A DNA stretch of 64,000 bases from Macrocybe gigantea (lineage: Eukaryota; Basidiomycota; Agaricomycetes; Agaricales; Callistosporiaceae), in assembly GCA_011319805.1 (NCBI GenBank), contig SJRY01000270.1, positions 310,001-374,000 on the forward strand. Reading direction: 5' to 3'. Below the pieces are notes generated by a model that ran no database searches, was not told the DNA's origin, and was given only the letters and a program-made list of their open reading frames with translations. A program made the translations under genes and the position numbers. Of the stretch, positions 1-12,532 are shown piece after piece (position 1 is the first letter of the stretch; every line of letters begins with the position of its first letter).

Positions 1-1480
1 AGCTATAGGTACTTTTCAAACTGCGGTGGTGCGGCGCATATCACATAAGTGTCCCTGTTGTTGACTGTCTAGTTGTGAGTCGTCGTTTTTCATGTTGTGT
101 ACATTTATCATTGCCCTCATGGTCAACGAGATGTCTGTGGACCGCCTCTGCTCTTAGAAGAACAAAAAAACATAGTATAACGTGTACGTGTTCATGTCCG
201 AAGTGTCCAACCTCCAAACAGAAATGCGTTCTGGTGTGTGACAAGTCATCCGCTTTTTCTCCATAGTTCATAAACACGTCACTAATCTTTTTTTGCACGG
301 CACACCAGAAAAAGGCATTGAAAGCTATTGAGGGCGCTACTAAGGTCTGCCTTCTAATATTTCCATCCTGTCACTAAGTCCATGGTGTCGTGGTTGAAAA
401 CTCACTGCCTTTTCACTTCTTGCAGTGGCGTAATGGGCGCGAACAAGGACTGTATCATCGGGTGTCCAACCTGGCATGGAGCAGCCATCATCTTCGACGG
501 ACTCGTCAGACGCCATGCATGCCAGGTCCTCCAAGCACTGGTGGAATACGTGGATAACTGTGTCGTTCCTCGGGCATCCACAACGGCAGCGGCTAAATTC
601 CTCACAAGGTTATATTTCATTAATGACAAGACCGAATAGACCGAATAGCTATACAGAGGTACATAAGTGGAAGACAGAAAGAAAAAAAGCCAGCGAATAG
701 AATTCACTCTTCAGAATCGGGACCAGTGTTAGAAACCATACTTCCGCTTAATCAATGTGTTAGCAACGAATGATAGAAGTGACGAAATGCGTAACTCAGC
801 CCTTTGACAGTGTCTTGCGGATACGAGAATAAGGCTACCATCACCGAATTTCAGTTTGAGTAGGTCCTAGTTTAACCCTGGTGAATAGCTACATCTCACG
901 CATAGGATGAGATTATTACGCACCCCCCTAGTACTTTCAATTCTGTCCATAAACTCGCCAACATATTGCTGCCCATGCCAGGTAAAGCGCCAATTTCCCT
1001 GTCAAAATAATTCAGTCCGATCCTGCCAAACCGTGCGGGTTCCTGATTCAGGAGACTTGCTCGAAGGGCAACAGCAAATCGTTCTGAAAACGTCAGTCCC
1101 GGAATAGTAGTCTTGTGGTGTCGTCAGTTGGACGTGCAACATATGTTGTACAGAGCGTCATACCATCGTTCAGATGGTTAACTGGCTGAGAATGTGCAGT
1201 GCGGGAATGTCTGTGAGATTGTAAGGCGTAAGAGAGTTCTTTTAAGCTTGCAAGCCCAAAATTTCAAACTCAAATTACAGCATTCTGTGAAGAATACTCA
1301 CGTCGACTCATGGAAAGAAAATTGCTGGATCTCCCTTATTGGCGAAATTGAAATTGGAACGGCCGCTCTAACGTCAAGTGTTCCCTTGCATGAGCATGAG
1401 AAAATCAGGTATCGAGTCAAGGATGGAGCTGTGGAAGCTTCTTGATGAGCCCAGAGCCCGAATCGTGCTGAACCTGTGCA
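1..1480. other. Left-edge region without a recognisable gene
   Basis: I see no translated stretch of a known family on either strand. Short open frames near 75-266 and 382-640 overlap antisense frames and have no splice or motif support. One 19-base string at about 843-861 is identical to part of kinase-like copy B (about 4555-4573), with weaker similarity just before it, so a worn remnant of that family may lie here. Confidence 0.5.
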
Positions 1481-1684
1481 GAGATAAACGGAAGAATGCG
1501 TCAGACAGATGAGATTCAAAGCCCACTGTACCTTGCGCTCAGGTAGAAGTCCATCAGATTTGAAACTCCGCAAGTTGTGGCGAACATCTTGCTTTGGGTC
1601 GTCGCAGACATTCCAATTCCAACAACCCAACTTACCCCCGGCTCTGTGATAGCAGATATTTTCATGACCCTTTAGCGACTTATC

Positions 1685-3126
1685 ATGCTACCATCCAGGA
1701 CCATCTCACTTGGCATTCTCACAGTCGCTATTGCAACAGCCACGGCTGCATCATGGGCAGTACGAAAACATAATGCTCGTAGAAAAAGACAGCGCATTCG
1801 CCAAAAGGTATGCCTCATTCCTCATTCTGTAAGCCTCGTTAATGACATATCTCCGCATGATAGCTTCCTTTCACTCTTAGTAAATGGAGACATCCTGGCC
1901 CCCCCTACGACGCTTTTGAGCAGATATGGAATGATTTAGAAGAGGTTTTCCATGAGGCCGAACTAAAACTGTGGAATTATGCTGGGGCAACTATTCTCAA
2001 GGCTCCCGATTCATCCTACCCCTTGTCGACTGGGTTCAGTTATGCCTTACCTACTCAGACCATTCCAAATAAACTAGGAAATGTCAGATGTCTTCGCACT
2101 TTCTGTTATCAGGCTCGTACCTCTTTAATTACTTTCGTTTGTCTGCATCTGATGAAGACTGCTAGAATTCATTGACACGAATTGCGCGAACCCGAGAAGG
2201 ACACGATCTTGTTGTCCGCGTACTTGTTATTGGAGATGAAGGCCGAGAGCAATACAAGATGCTGAAGAAACTTGCTACAGGAGAGAACAGCTTATACAGC
2301 AATAACCACGTCCTGCCTATGTTTGGCGAATTTCATTTCGAAGATATCATTTTCGGACTCTTCCCAAGAGTAGGCGCCGAAGTATCCATTGCATATGGAT
2401 ATTGGCCAAAGAACTCTGTGGGAGATATCGTCGACTTTCTTTTTCAAGCATTGGAGGTCGGTTTCCTTGCTTTGACATGCCGCTCGACACTTAGCATTTC
2501 CTATACATTCCAGGCCCTGGTATTCATCCATAATTTAAATATCGCACATCGCGTAAGTATTATAAGCTATGGACGACCGGTAACTAATGTTTATGTCACG
2601 TTTCTGTGTTTACAGGATGTATTCCGTGAAAATCTTCTCGTGCAATGGCATCCAGAATCGCTCGTTGCTCAGAAAATCTCGCCCTCCCGTCCCCGCGTAT
2701 ATATAATCGACTTTGAATTCGCCGTCGAATTTCCTCCAGATTGTCCTGAAGCTGAGCGCGTCTCGACCGGTGTTCCACTTGGTGGCTCGGCCACAGATCC
2801 TGAGCTCTATATCCGCCCTCGCGCTCCAGAACTGGCTTCTGATCAGCCGTACGATCCGTTCAAACTAGATGTGTGGCAATTGGGATATAGTTTCACTGAT
2901 TTCTCGGTAAGTAACGGTAGTCCGGCCTCGTTCTCGCTCATCTCGTCCTCACATTACCCAGAGCACGATCCCGGCTATAGAGGAGATTTTGCAAGACATG
3001 ACTCATGATGATCCAGCCAAACGACCGGATGCCAAACAGGCATTTGATAGACTGGAAAAAGTTCTTCATTCTATTCCTCCAGAGTCGCTCCTTATCCCTC
3101 CTATTGTGAATCTGCGATATTGGTAA
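1685..3126 (+). CDS. Kinase-like protein with N-terminal membrane anchor (copy A, intact)
   Basis: Six exons join in frame (1685-1807, 1864-2082, 2166-2456, 2514-2552, 2616-2906, 2962-3126) to give about 375 residues. Residues about 5-25 are hydrophobic (SLGILTVAIATATAASWAV) and followed by a basic RKRQRIRQK stretch, suggesting a single membrane anchor. The rest resembles a protein-kinase fold: HRD is rebuilt exactly across intron 4 (IAHR|DVFREN), IDFEFA stands where DFG is expected, and a YDPFKLDVWQLG segment resembles subdomain IX. I see no clear glycine loop, and the beta-3 lysine position reads VVRVL. It belongs to a large agaricomycete kinase-like group of unknown function, so activity is uncertain. 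This is the only intact copy in the window; copies B, C and D are decayed. The acceptor at 1863 and donor at 2083 were chosen because only they keep frame. Confidence 0.75.
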
Positions 3127-3930
3127 AACTGGCATTGATACTGTTTCCAGCGTTGAGGTTTTCTTGTAGTCTTCGTTACAGTGACTTCATGTATGTCATT
3201 GCCTTTGATTCGCATCGCCACAGGCTCTATTTTTCAAGGTCGGGTTCTTGTTTCATATAATGAGATACAGCATGCAGGACCCCCCTTTCATCAAGACCCA
3301 CTGTTTTTGGCTAGACGTTACAGTGAGTGCTTCAAACTCTGCAGGTTTGTTACGAGCTTCCGACATCAAGAGCGTCATGTTGGTGTGATCTTGTAGAAGC
3401 TTTTCTATTTTTAGAGTTCTTGCCTAAGGTGGACGCAGTTCGTGAGCGCTCAACGTTAAAGACACGTTGAAGGTACGGGATTCACGTCTTCTCCGTATTG
3501 TGGTCATAGGCTGGCTGATTCTAAAACCGTGGTCATTCCCTAGATCCTTGCGTGTGCTAAACCTCATGCATCAATATTAGTCCTTCTAGCACATGTTCCG
3601 TCACCACATTCGGCAGTTTAGAAGAAAGGCGGCAAATGCTCCAGGGGCTTTTCTTTTCTTATCTCTGAGTCAGAAAGGAGTATTTGCGCCATTGCTGCTT
3701 CCCACAGGAGTGGCCTGTGAAAACAAGTCCATCGATTACGACTCAGCAACGGTGATTCTTCAACATCAACGCCTACTGTTCCTGGCGTCGTACAGAAGTA
3801 CAGCATGGAATCGCCTTCTCAAACTCCGCAACTACTCTATGGAGCAGACATTCACCGCTCCTAAACTACCACGCCGTCATTCGGAATTCGACTTCCCGAC
3901 ATCTGACTCAGGCATACATCGCTTTGGATC

Positions 3931-5330
3931 ATGCTACCGTTGGCAGCCGTCACAGCCAGAATCAGCGGAGCAATCCTGGCGACTGTTACACTCACATCAT
4001 TGGCACTCTGGAAACACCGTCTGCCTCTCAGAAAAAGGAAACGTAGTCGGCAAAAGGTCTTGTCTATTTCCTCACTTTTGCTTCTCAAGAATAATCTGTG
4101 ATTTGAAATCAAGCTTCCCGGACCTTGGCTCTGTGACGAAATGCTTGCGGCACATATGAAACAGACTAGCAGATTTAGGATAACTTAGATCAATTCTTTC
4201 TGACGCAAAACCGACACTTTGGGAGAGTATTGGCCTGAACTTCCTCTAGTCTCCCGATGACGCCTTTCCTTTATCAAGCGGATATAGTTATGCTCGACCT
4301 AGTCGATCTATTGGGAAATGTAAGGCGCTCGCGCAGGTTCGATTATCAGTTTCGTTAAAAGGTTTCCGAGTCCCTTCAACTCATGGCTAAATTGCATAGA
4401 ATCCACTTTCGCGAATTGCCGGTACACAATACGGGCGTGACCTTGTAGTCCGTGTGATTTTCATACGAAATGAAAGGCAAGAACACGTCGAGATCCTCAT
4501 GAAGCTTGCGACTGGAGAGAACAGTCTCTACAACAATAATCACGCTCTTCCGATGTTCACCGAATTTCAGTTTGAAGATATAATATTTGGACTCTTTCCA
4601 AGGGTGGGTGGCAAGGTGGACGAAATATATGGGTGCTGGGCCAAGAATTCTGTCGGTGACATTGTCGAGATCGTTTTGCAAATGCTGGAGGTCAGCCTTT
4701 CCTCCGAGTATTGCACACCATGACCGACGTTTTACCACGGGACCTCGTCTTTATCTGTGAGATGAGCATCGCACACCGTGTAAGGACTCAAATTCACATT
4801 CTGTTTCAGAGCTATGTACGCTTCGATGTCTTACTCTTGATCAGGACGTGTTTCTCAACAATTTTCTTGTCCACTTCCGGAATCCCTTCTGACGATGGAA
4901 ATTTCTCCATCCCGCCTCGCGTATATCTCATAGACTTCGAGTTCGCCGTAGTATTCCCACTTGAATGCCCCGAGACAGAGCGCTTGTCAGTTGGCTACCC
5001 CATTGGCAGCTCTTTCGTCAATCCTGAACGCTACACTCGCCCTCTTGCATCCGAGATAGCTTCTGAAAAACCATATGATCCATTCAAGTTGGATATTTGG
5101 CAACTGGGTTGTAGCTTTTCAGGCTTCAAAGTGAGTAGCGTCCTCACTGTATGGCTTTCCTTGTATTCACCAACTCCTGTAGAGCACGATACCTGCTATG
5201 GACGAAATCCTAGTGAATATGGCTGATGACGATCCAGCTCGGCGACCAGATGCTAGACAGGCGGGTGGATAAACTTCAGGCAGTGGTTAATTCTATGACT
5301 GCCAGAATCACTTCTCATTGCGCCTGTCGT
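3931..5330 (+). pseudogene. Decayed tandem relative of the kinase-like gene (copy B)
   Basis: It follows copy A in the same direction and keeps the same exon order: a TM anchor exon (3931-4056, ending in a basic RKRKRSRQK run), the SPDDAFPL/SGYSYA segment, HR|DVF across an intron, IDFEFAV and YDPFKLDIWQLG. Several lesions are visible. TAG at 4247-4249 stands where copy A has AAG. Exon 2 ends in a different phase from the exon that follows. The intron acceptor before the LVFI segment has no AG where copy A has CAG. The final exon shifts frame at about 5264, so the last 25 or so residues are lost. Divergence from copy A is considerable, so this is an older duplicate than copy C. Confidence 0.7.
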
Positions 5331-5597
5331 TATTCGAGACAACTAACGAAGATTGCACCTTCAGTCTAATGGGCAGTAATTTCTCGAGTTCCGGGGTTGC
5401 GGCGTAGTCACTCTATTCTCGGCTTCTCTTTATTCTTACAGTCGGATCTCACCTATTCTCGTCCACCAGAGTGCATTGTAAGATCAATTGCAAGTTCACG
5501 CTTAGTTTTTCCCTAAACATGTCTTGTGAGCATGGTACATAGGTGGGCCGATATAAGGAATGTTACTGACGACTGACGATGTTGAGCACGTCACTTC

Positions 5598-6290
5598 TCA
5601 CACTTCATTTTGAGTTAATAAATCTAAAGTCGATCGGAGGCGGAAACATGGGTAGTATTGGATACAAGCATGCATACGCGGAACAGTTGTCACTAGTTTT
5701 GCAATGGGTCTAACATGAGTTCCAAAAACATGTGCCAGTGAGCCTCGGATGAAGGACATGAAAACGCTCGGGAGGACTGACCATTTCTTCTGGCGTGAAC
5801 AATTGCGCTCGAGGGCGCCTCCAGTCATAAGATTTCCCAATCCCTTCGTCAAAGCGCCGACGCCGTAAAGCATTACCCCAACAGCGAAAACGCTCACTCC
5901 GGCAAGGACGACGGGCGTACCAACGATGACGAGCAATCCCTTTCCAATATCATTAAAGACAGCACTTCCGCCGGTTTCCTTCGACTCGAGAAAGTCCCTA
6001 GTTCTCTGAGCCCAACTCTTTTTGCCAGAGGCGGTCGACGCGTCACTATCCACAGTCATCACAACGACGTCTGGTTCGGAAGGCGAGACCGAGGACCTGG
6101 TGTACGGGTCTGTGGTGTCATAGATGACTACCTGCTTGTGCAGTTCGTCATGGGATGTTTTTAGCAAGAATTCTGTCTCTTGGACTGTAAAAGGGAGATC
6201 GGAAGTGGCGTTCTTAATCATATCGTGTTTCCTGGCCATCATCTGAAAAAGGTTCTGCGGGTATTTAAGCAAAATGACCTCAATCTTCAT
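5598..6290 (-). CDS. Hypothetical protein with hydrophobic segments
   Basis: One open frame of 230 residues. Residues 1-60 are polar with a Leu-rich helix. A Ser/Thr-rich stretch is followed at about 105-155 by long hydrophobic runs (GLLVIVGTPVVLAGVSVFAVGVMLYGVG in two pieces), consistent with one or two membrane helices, then by Gly-rich GLGNLMTGGAL. I recognise the general look of agaricomycete orphan membrane proteins but no named domain. The C-terminal 60 residues after GGALERNC look less protein-like and may be intron or downstream sequence, so the true end may be a splice site. It points toward copy B from the other side. Confidence 0.5.
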   Translation of the reverse strand: MKIEVILLKYPQNLFQMMARKHDMIKNATSDLPFTVQETEFLLKTSHDELHKQVVIYDTTDPYTRSSVSPSEPDVVVMTVDSDASTASGKKSWAQRTRDFLESKETGGSAVFNDIGKGLLVIVGTPVVLAGVSVFAVGVMLYGVGALTKGLGNLMTGGALERNCSRQKKWSVLPSVFMSFIRGSLAHVFGTHVRPIAKLVTTVPRMHACIQYYPCFRLRSTLDLLTQNEV

Positions 6291-7038
6291 GCCTAGGAAA
6301 CGACACTGCTCACACGATACACAGGTGCTGCGGGCTGCGCAGCAGAAGGCATGGGCTGATTGTTACAGAACTTCATCCCCTTTGAGGATCAGAGGTAGGG
6401 AGTCCTTGCACCATTTCGCCGTTTGTAAGAGACAGTTCCACCGTCCACACCTGCACAAGGCATTGGTCAGTCATTCTGCTTGATTGAAAACAACCTCACA
6501 GAGTGTCACGATCAATACATATGGTGAGCCTTCATGACGAGTCCGCATTAAGCTGCTTTGGCAGATAGACTATGCTTACTCCCATGATGTAAAATTATAG
6601 GGTTGGAGGGGTGACAATCGTGCCATGAATGGATAAAAGGCCGAGGAATAGACGGTAGACCGTAGGTTTTGACCATGCAGCGATTTTGGAGAAACGAGAA
6701 ATCCCACTAAGGTGGCGCCATACTCAACGTAAGAACGAACATTTGTTGAGGTACCGTTAACGTTCAACGTTCAACGCCGACCAAGTTCTGATCTCTTCAG
6801 CTCGAACACAGTTTGGAGGGGCGGGAAGTTACCAATTGTCAACGTCTATCGTTATTGCGGGGCGCAAAAAGGGGCAAACTTGAGTAATTTGTTTGCCTCA
6901 GCCCAAATAAGTATGTTGGATTGATGGACCCTGAGAGCCTGCGACAAATTGAAAACCTTTCAGTGCTGAGCAACAAAGGCCGAATCCAACTTTTGTCTGT
7001 CTCTTTGCGTGATCGTGTTCGCAGACACATCAACCTTC
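6291..7038. other. Intergenic region
   Basis: I see no gene here. This is the space between a leftward gene and the bestrophin gene, so it should contain promoters for both; I could not pick out a clear TATA element. Confidence 0.4.
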
Positions 7039-9476
7039 ATGGCATCAACACACCGATCTGATACAGGAAACCATCCGCTCCTTCGTTCACCTGAGCCAGG
7101 ACACGTTGCTACCCTCTACGAACAGCGCTGTGCACCAGCTCCTTTCATTGCTTGGACATTTGGGCGTGGATCAGTGGTTCGGCGAACTTTTTTTTGATCT
7201 TATTGCGCGTAATAAACATGCCTCAATCTAGATTTGGCGAATATGGCCCGCGGTTTTACTACACACCTCTTTTGCAGCAGGTCGGCAGCCGTTCTCAAAG
7301 GCCTATCATCCGCTGACACGAGGCCTCATCTGCCTATTCAGCTGTTGCGCTATTAACTATGAAGGGAATCGTCGATCTTCAAATACCTAATGTGATGTTG
7401 ACCGTGTTGGGTAGGTCGTGTGACGTTGAGGAGTATTCTGTTGCTCATGAATTCGCCCTCCTAGGAGTGGTCATTGGCTTCGTAATATCGTATCGAGCGT
7501 CGAGTGGGTTCGTCTACCCCGGCCTGTCGTTATTACGAACCAAACTCACATTCTCAGGTATGATCGTTATTGGATGGGTCGAACGTTTTGGTCAGATATC
7601 ATGAGAGATACAAGAACGCTTGGCCGACTCATTTGGTTTCATGTTCCACCACGTGTGTCGCCCAAAACCACTGAAGAGATAGCAAGTGGGCAGACTCAGC
7701 GATCGAAACGCGAGCTCAGGAAGGTGATGGCGGAGAAATACCTAGCCCTCGATCTTGTTGAAGGGTGAGCACACGACGTCGCGCTGACAATCTTCGATGT
7801 CCTAACCTATTGCTTCGTAGCTTCGCCGTCGCTTTGAAGCATCATATTCGAGGTATACGCATGCAGACCAGTGTGATATTAATCTACTAACGCTCCTTTT
7901 TTGCCAGGTGAATACGGTATATACTATGAGGACTTATATCACCTCATTAAGCCGCTCCACGAGGTAGACTGATCTTGATCTAATGCGCCAATTATCCCTC
8001 ACCGAGATTAAAACAGCATGGACACGCTTCCGACGTTCATGAAATATCCTACGCTAAACAGTCCCCGTTGTCTTCCGCGCCCAAGCTTCATGATATAGCT
8101 TCTCAGCGACCAGTCCCACGTGCTGCCAGCGATCGCGGTGAAGTGGCGGACGAAGTGGAGCAGGATTCCATTCCTGATCCGTTCGTGCCCCCAATCAACA
8201 CATACGGGACGTTCAGTGGTCAGGTATTACTATCCGCAAAGACACATCGCCACTATATGAGGAGGGTGGAATCGAATTCCTCAGTTTCTTCTGACACGGA
8301 CTCCAGTGAAAGCAACATCGCCCATTGCTGCCGTCTACGAAACTTCGGAGCACCGCAGTACTGGATAAAGTGTTTAGCGAGCTAATTCCTTTCTCGGGGA
8401 TGTTCGACATGCTGCGTCGATGGATCTTCGGCAATCCCAAGAAAGAGACTCTCCTTTCAAATACCGCTGTACGTATGCATTCAACGTGTGATGAAGGATC
8501 AGAACTGATGAGTCGCAAAGCTCGACGCGGATCTTTTTGAAGGAATTGAGCGCCAGCCTTCCGCTCAATTAAGTGCCCATTCGAAGCGACATTTCGCCTT
8601 GTTGGCTCTGGAGAGAATCTGCCGTTGGAGGTCCTGAGATGTTTAAGCGAATGGATGAGCGTGTTGGAGGATAGAGGGACCGTTCCAGGTATGTGATGTT
8701 CCTTCTGCGCATTGATAGCCTTGTCTGAATTCAATTTCCGCGGATAGGAACTTCCTTGGGGTCGATGATGGGCACAATCTCCGCCTTTGAGGATTCTTTG
8801 ACAGGTGTCTCATTTTCTGCGTGCATTCACGATTCACGGTCTTATGAGTCGACGTTGCAGCTTTGGAACGCATTTTGACAACGCCCTTGCCTTTGTGCGT
8901 GCTCGATTTCCGCTAGCGTGTCTGACGACAGACTGAAGGGTCGCTACAGCGTATACGCAGTGCACATCAGGTATGGCTATGCGTTCTCTGTCGACATTGT
9001 CGTGGGGCTCATGCCTGTTTTGCTATTCCACTGCTAGACAGTTGAGACGGATCATCACTTTTCGCTGGTTTAGGTGACTAACCTTCGTGCTTGTAGCACG
9101 GTTTGGATATACCTCTTCTTCCTGCCGTTTCAGCTAGTCGGCCAGTTCGGATACTATTCCATCCCTGGCGTCGCTATTGCCGCTTTCATATATCTTGGAT
9201 TCCTAGCAGCAGGCGAAGAGATCGAACAGCCTTTTGGTACGTCTCGCGCCTCAGAAGCGCACATCGGTTGACTCATTTTCTCAGGTTACGATGAGGTAAA
9301 GTGGTGTGCCGTCGCTGCACTCAGCTACTTATTTTGACTTTCTATAGAACGATCTCAACCTCGACCTCTTCTGCCGGGAAACCATCCATTCAGAAATTGA
9401 GCACCTGAAAGGCACCCCGTGCCTAAACGCTTATCTCGGCTCTATAAAGCCGAACCCGCGTCGCCGACGACCCTAA
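7039..9476 (+). CDS. Bestrophin-type anion channel (UPF0187/bestrophin family)
   Basis: Spliced translation matches the fungal bestrophin-like family: IPNVMLTVLG|GVVIGFVISYRASSG|YDRYWMGR, then TRTLGRLIWFHVPPR, FAVALKHHIRGEYG, SELIPFSGMFDMLRRW, ENLPLEVLRCLSEWM, IYLFFLPFQLVGQFGYY, GVAIAAFIYLGFLAAGEEIE and a final FCRETIHSEIEHLKGTPCLNAY. Introns such as 7508-7557 and 8224-8312 restore frame precisely. These proteins form pentameric, mostly anion-conducting channels in membranes. The 5' part is uncertain: the first 52 or so residues from ATG 7039 end in an eight-T run at 7188-7195 and must be joined to an exon starting about 7330. One junction near 8470-8575 was not resolved, so a small frame error there is possible. 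The stop is at 9474-9476. Confidence 0.85.
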
Positions 9477-10035
9477 GAGGGTCGTAGAATTGACCGAATC
9501 AACGCTTCAAGAATTGCCTGATGACGGCATTTTCGGCCCGATGACGTGAGGTCTGCACCGACTGCATTCTGGGCGTTGGTGCGATCATGGTCATTCTTAA
9601 GTGAACTGATCTGTTCTGCCTCGATGTAGTCGTTAATGAGTTGTGTGTCTCTATCCCGAACGTCTTGAACGGCTTGTAATGAGTGCTCTTGGTAACTTCT
9701 TCCGCGTGTCGGCCGCAACTGTGATCCGGTCGAAAAACAGGAGTCACAAATTGGTTCCAAACATAGCACGGCCGGCACTTATTGTTCTCGTGATGGTGTT
9801 TGGGGTGTCCCATTGCTCGATTTTCTGTCGCTTGCAATATTCGCACCTCAGACTTTGCCGGAAGCCATGCCGAAGTTGTCAATTTACTCGACCACATTGC
9901 AGAAATCGCGCCAGAAGCAGGGTATAAATTTGATGCAGGTGCCCCAGTATTGCTTCTCTTTTCAAATATAACGCCTATACTCGCGTCTCTCTTTGGCCTC
10001 GCATCAGCACCAAAACTATTAGGCCTGCTCAGAGC
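9477..10035. other. Intergenic region upstream of the MFS gene
   Basis: Open frames on both strands here (for example 9473-9897 minus and 9643-9927 plus) overlap each other and show no family features. A TATAAATTT string at about 9921-9929, some 110 bases before the MFS start, is a plausible core promoter element. Confidence 0.4.
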
Positions 10036-12532
10036 ATGGAGTCTCCTGCTTCGAGAGTGCCCGTTAATGACTGCATTCGCTCAAACTCGAAAACCGTCTT
10101 GACGGATCAAACCAACTTCTTGCCATTCAAGCAAATACTCGCTGTATTTCTAGGCCTGGCCCTTTGTATCACCGTATCCGCCCTGGATTCGGTCAGCGTG
10201 GCGACGGCTCTGCCCACCGTCGCTTCTGCCTTCAACGCCGGCTCAGTTATTTCATGGGTCCCCTCCGCGTATTTGTTGACGTCCACGAGCTTCCAGCCAT
10301 TGTATGGCCGCTTTAGTGACATATTCGGACGCAAGTCAGCGCTCGTTATTTCCATGGTTATTTTCATGGTTGGAAACCTCTTGGCCGGCTTCGCCAAGAA
10401 TATTACCGCGTTGATCGTTTTTCGAGGTCTTGCAGGTTCTGGTGGAGGTGAGAATAGGCGATGTCCTAAATAAACATTTCACTGATTGCCCATCGTCTGC
10501 AGGTGGGATCTTGAGTCTGGCACAAATCGTCATGTCTGATATTGTGAGCCTTCGCGATAGGTGAGCAGGTCGGTGCTTACATGAATAGCGCCCTTTTACC
10601 TTGATTCGGCTACAGAGGCAAGTATCAAGGCATCATAGGGGGTTTTGTAGCGTTGGGATACGCTGTTGGACCGGTTCTCGGCGGTGCTCTGGCCCAGAAA
10701 GTCAGCTGGAGGGTAAGGTGTTTTTTTGTCGGCTTTAGCGACTTGCGTTGACGACACTTCTTCAGTGGTGTTTCTGGATCAACATCCCTATAGCCTTGTG
10801 TTCAGTAGCTGTCATCATCTTCGTCCTTCCCCTCAAACAGTCCAAGGAAGCATGAGAAAGTAAAACCTCTGGCTGACCTTCTACGTTTTCGAGCGCACTG
10901 AACTCCTGGGCTTCTGCAGAAAGCTTCAGGTCATCGATTACGTCGGGACTGGCTTGACCCTCATAGGATGTACCCTAATTATCCTACCGCTGATATGGGT
11001 GCGTCGCAACTCCGTCGAGCTACGTCGTTGATGTAACAATGCTCCAGGGTGGCGTGACGTTCCCGTGGAAATCTGCTGTGGTTCTCGCCCCCCTCGTGTC
11101 CGGTTTCCTTGTCTGGTTTTTATTCTGTATCTGGGAATGGAGATGGGCGACGCTGCCGATAGTCCCAAGTAAGTGGATTCATTTCGCAGTGTCGGGAACC
11201 TCACTGATTGAGCAAAGTGTACATTTTCAAACATGTAACGGTCAATGGCGTATACATAACTATGTTTATCAAGTACGTGAGCCCTCCAATTCTATGACAT
11301 ACTTCAGGCTAGCCGCGTTCTTGACCTATCATTTCAGCGGTTTCGCGTTCTTCTCTTCCCTGTATTATCTGCCGCAGTTCTTCCAGGTCGTCCTAGGATA
11401 CTCGCCAATCCACGCTGGAATCTCCTTAATTCCTCTGCTCGTCAGCCAAATGGTCGCCAGCTGGATTTCGGTACGTTGTATTTGTCTTCTTCGCTTGCTC
11501 TGTTCTCAGCGAAACTCTCTGCAGGGTATATTAGTTAGCCGCACTGGGCGATACCGCGTATGCGGCGTTGTTTCTTTCTATTTCGGTGCCTCTTTTTCCG
11601 AACTGATCGTCCCATGCAGACGATCGTCCATTCCGGTTTCGGACTCTGGGCGATCGCGTGTGGGTGCACTTCGACGATCACTCCCACGTCTCACAAAAGC
11701 GTCATCGTCGTCTTCATGCTCCTTGCTGGCATTGGTGCAGGACAGGTTCGTCAGAATCTACCTTAATGGATGCATTGAATTGCGTCCCTGATCCTGCTGG
11801 GAAGACGCTTCAAACGACGACTGTTGCGGCACAAGCCAGTGTTGCCCGAAAGGACATGTCCGTGGTGACCGCGTTCAGGAATGTAAGTGCGGCCTTTGAC
11901 GCCGATCTGTGACTACTGATATGCATCACCAGTTTGTTCGAATGCTCGGAGGAACGTTATCCCTGGCCGTCGCGTCCACGATACTGCAAGTCGTCTTCCA
12001 TCTCTCACGCAGCGTATGCAATTGATTCATCTTTTGCGCATGTCCTCTTTTTAGAAACAACTCCTTGACCTCGTCGATGAGAAAGATCAATCTTCCCGAA
12101 TCCACCATCGCCCGCGTGGTCGACGATCCGACGATACTGGCTTCACCGTCCACGATCGGCCTCGACCGCACTGTCGCGTCGTACATACTTGACCGCGGTT
12201 ACACGAACGGTTTTCGGTCAGTGTTCATCCTCAACGCTGCTCTGACTGCCGTGGCCACTGTAGCGAGCATCACGATGATCAAGCACAAGGAATTGACGAG
12301 GGCCGATGAGAAGCAGCTTAAGGACCGGGCTGAGAAGAGGTCGTATCCTGGCACCGACGAAGAGAAGGGAGCTGAGCCGGATTCGACTCCAGACTCGCAA
12401 GATGGACATGAAGACAAACAAGGCGGTGCAATGGATGATACGTTAGAGAGAGAAGCACAGCAAGATAGTAAGAGTACAATGATATCAGCGGATATAGTTA
12501 ATGGTAACACGGTGGCAGCGGTCAAGACGTGA
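10036..12532 (+). CDS. MFS drug/metabolite efflux transporter, DHA2-like 14-TM type
   Basis: The first exon encodes LCITVSALDSVSVATALPT and the motif-A-like loop GRFSDIFGRKSAL. Later exons give RGKYQGIIGGFVALGYAVGP, LGGALAQKVSWRW|CFWINIP (motif C region), VIDYVGTGLTLIG, SSLYYLPQFFQVVLGYSP, SQMVASWIS, HSGFGLWAIACG and VASTIL. A hydrophilic acidic tail (about 70 residues) ends at 12532. At least ten introns are implied, for example near 10449, 10563 and 10717. The family exports toxic compounds and secondary metabolites by proton antiport at the plasma membrane. In the exon after 10765 the frame reads KQSKEA then TGA (10852-10854). A one-base gain just before would restore MRKKLQ into the next exon, so this is a true frameshift or a sequence error. 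The adenylate-forming reductase 4 kb downstream makes a metabolite-export role plausible. Confidence 0.85.

Noticed and set aside
1808..1880. Splice acceptor CTCTTAG at 1880 for intron 1 of copy A
   Set aside because: It would start the next exon with TAA. The upstream acceptor at 1863 keeps frame, and copy C has the same acceptor.
9473..9927. Overlapping frames between the bestrophin and MFS genes
   Set aside because: Frames on both strands compete, none has a family feature, and the position fits a promoter.
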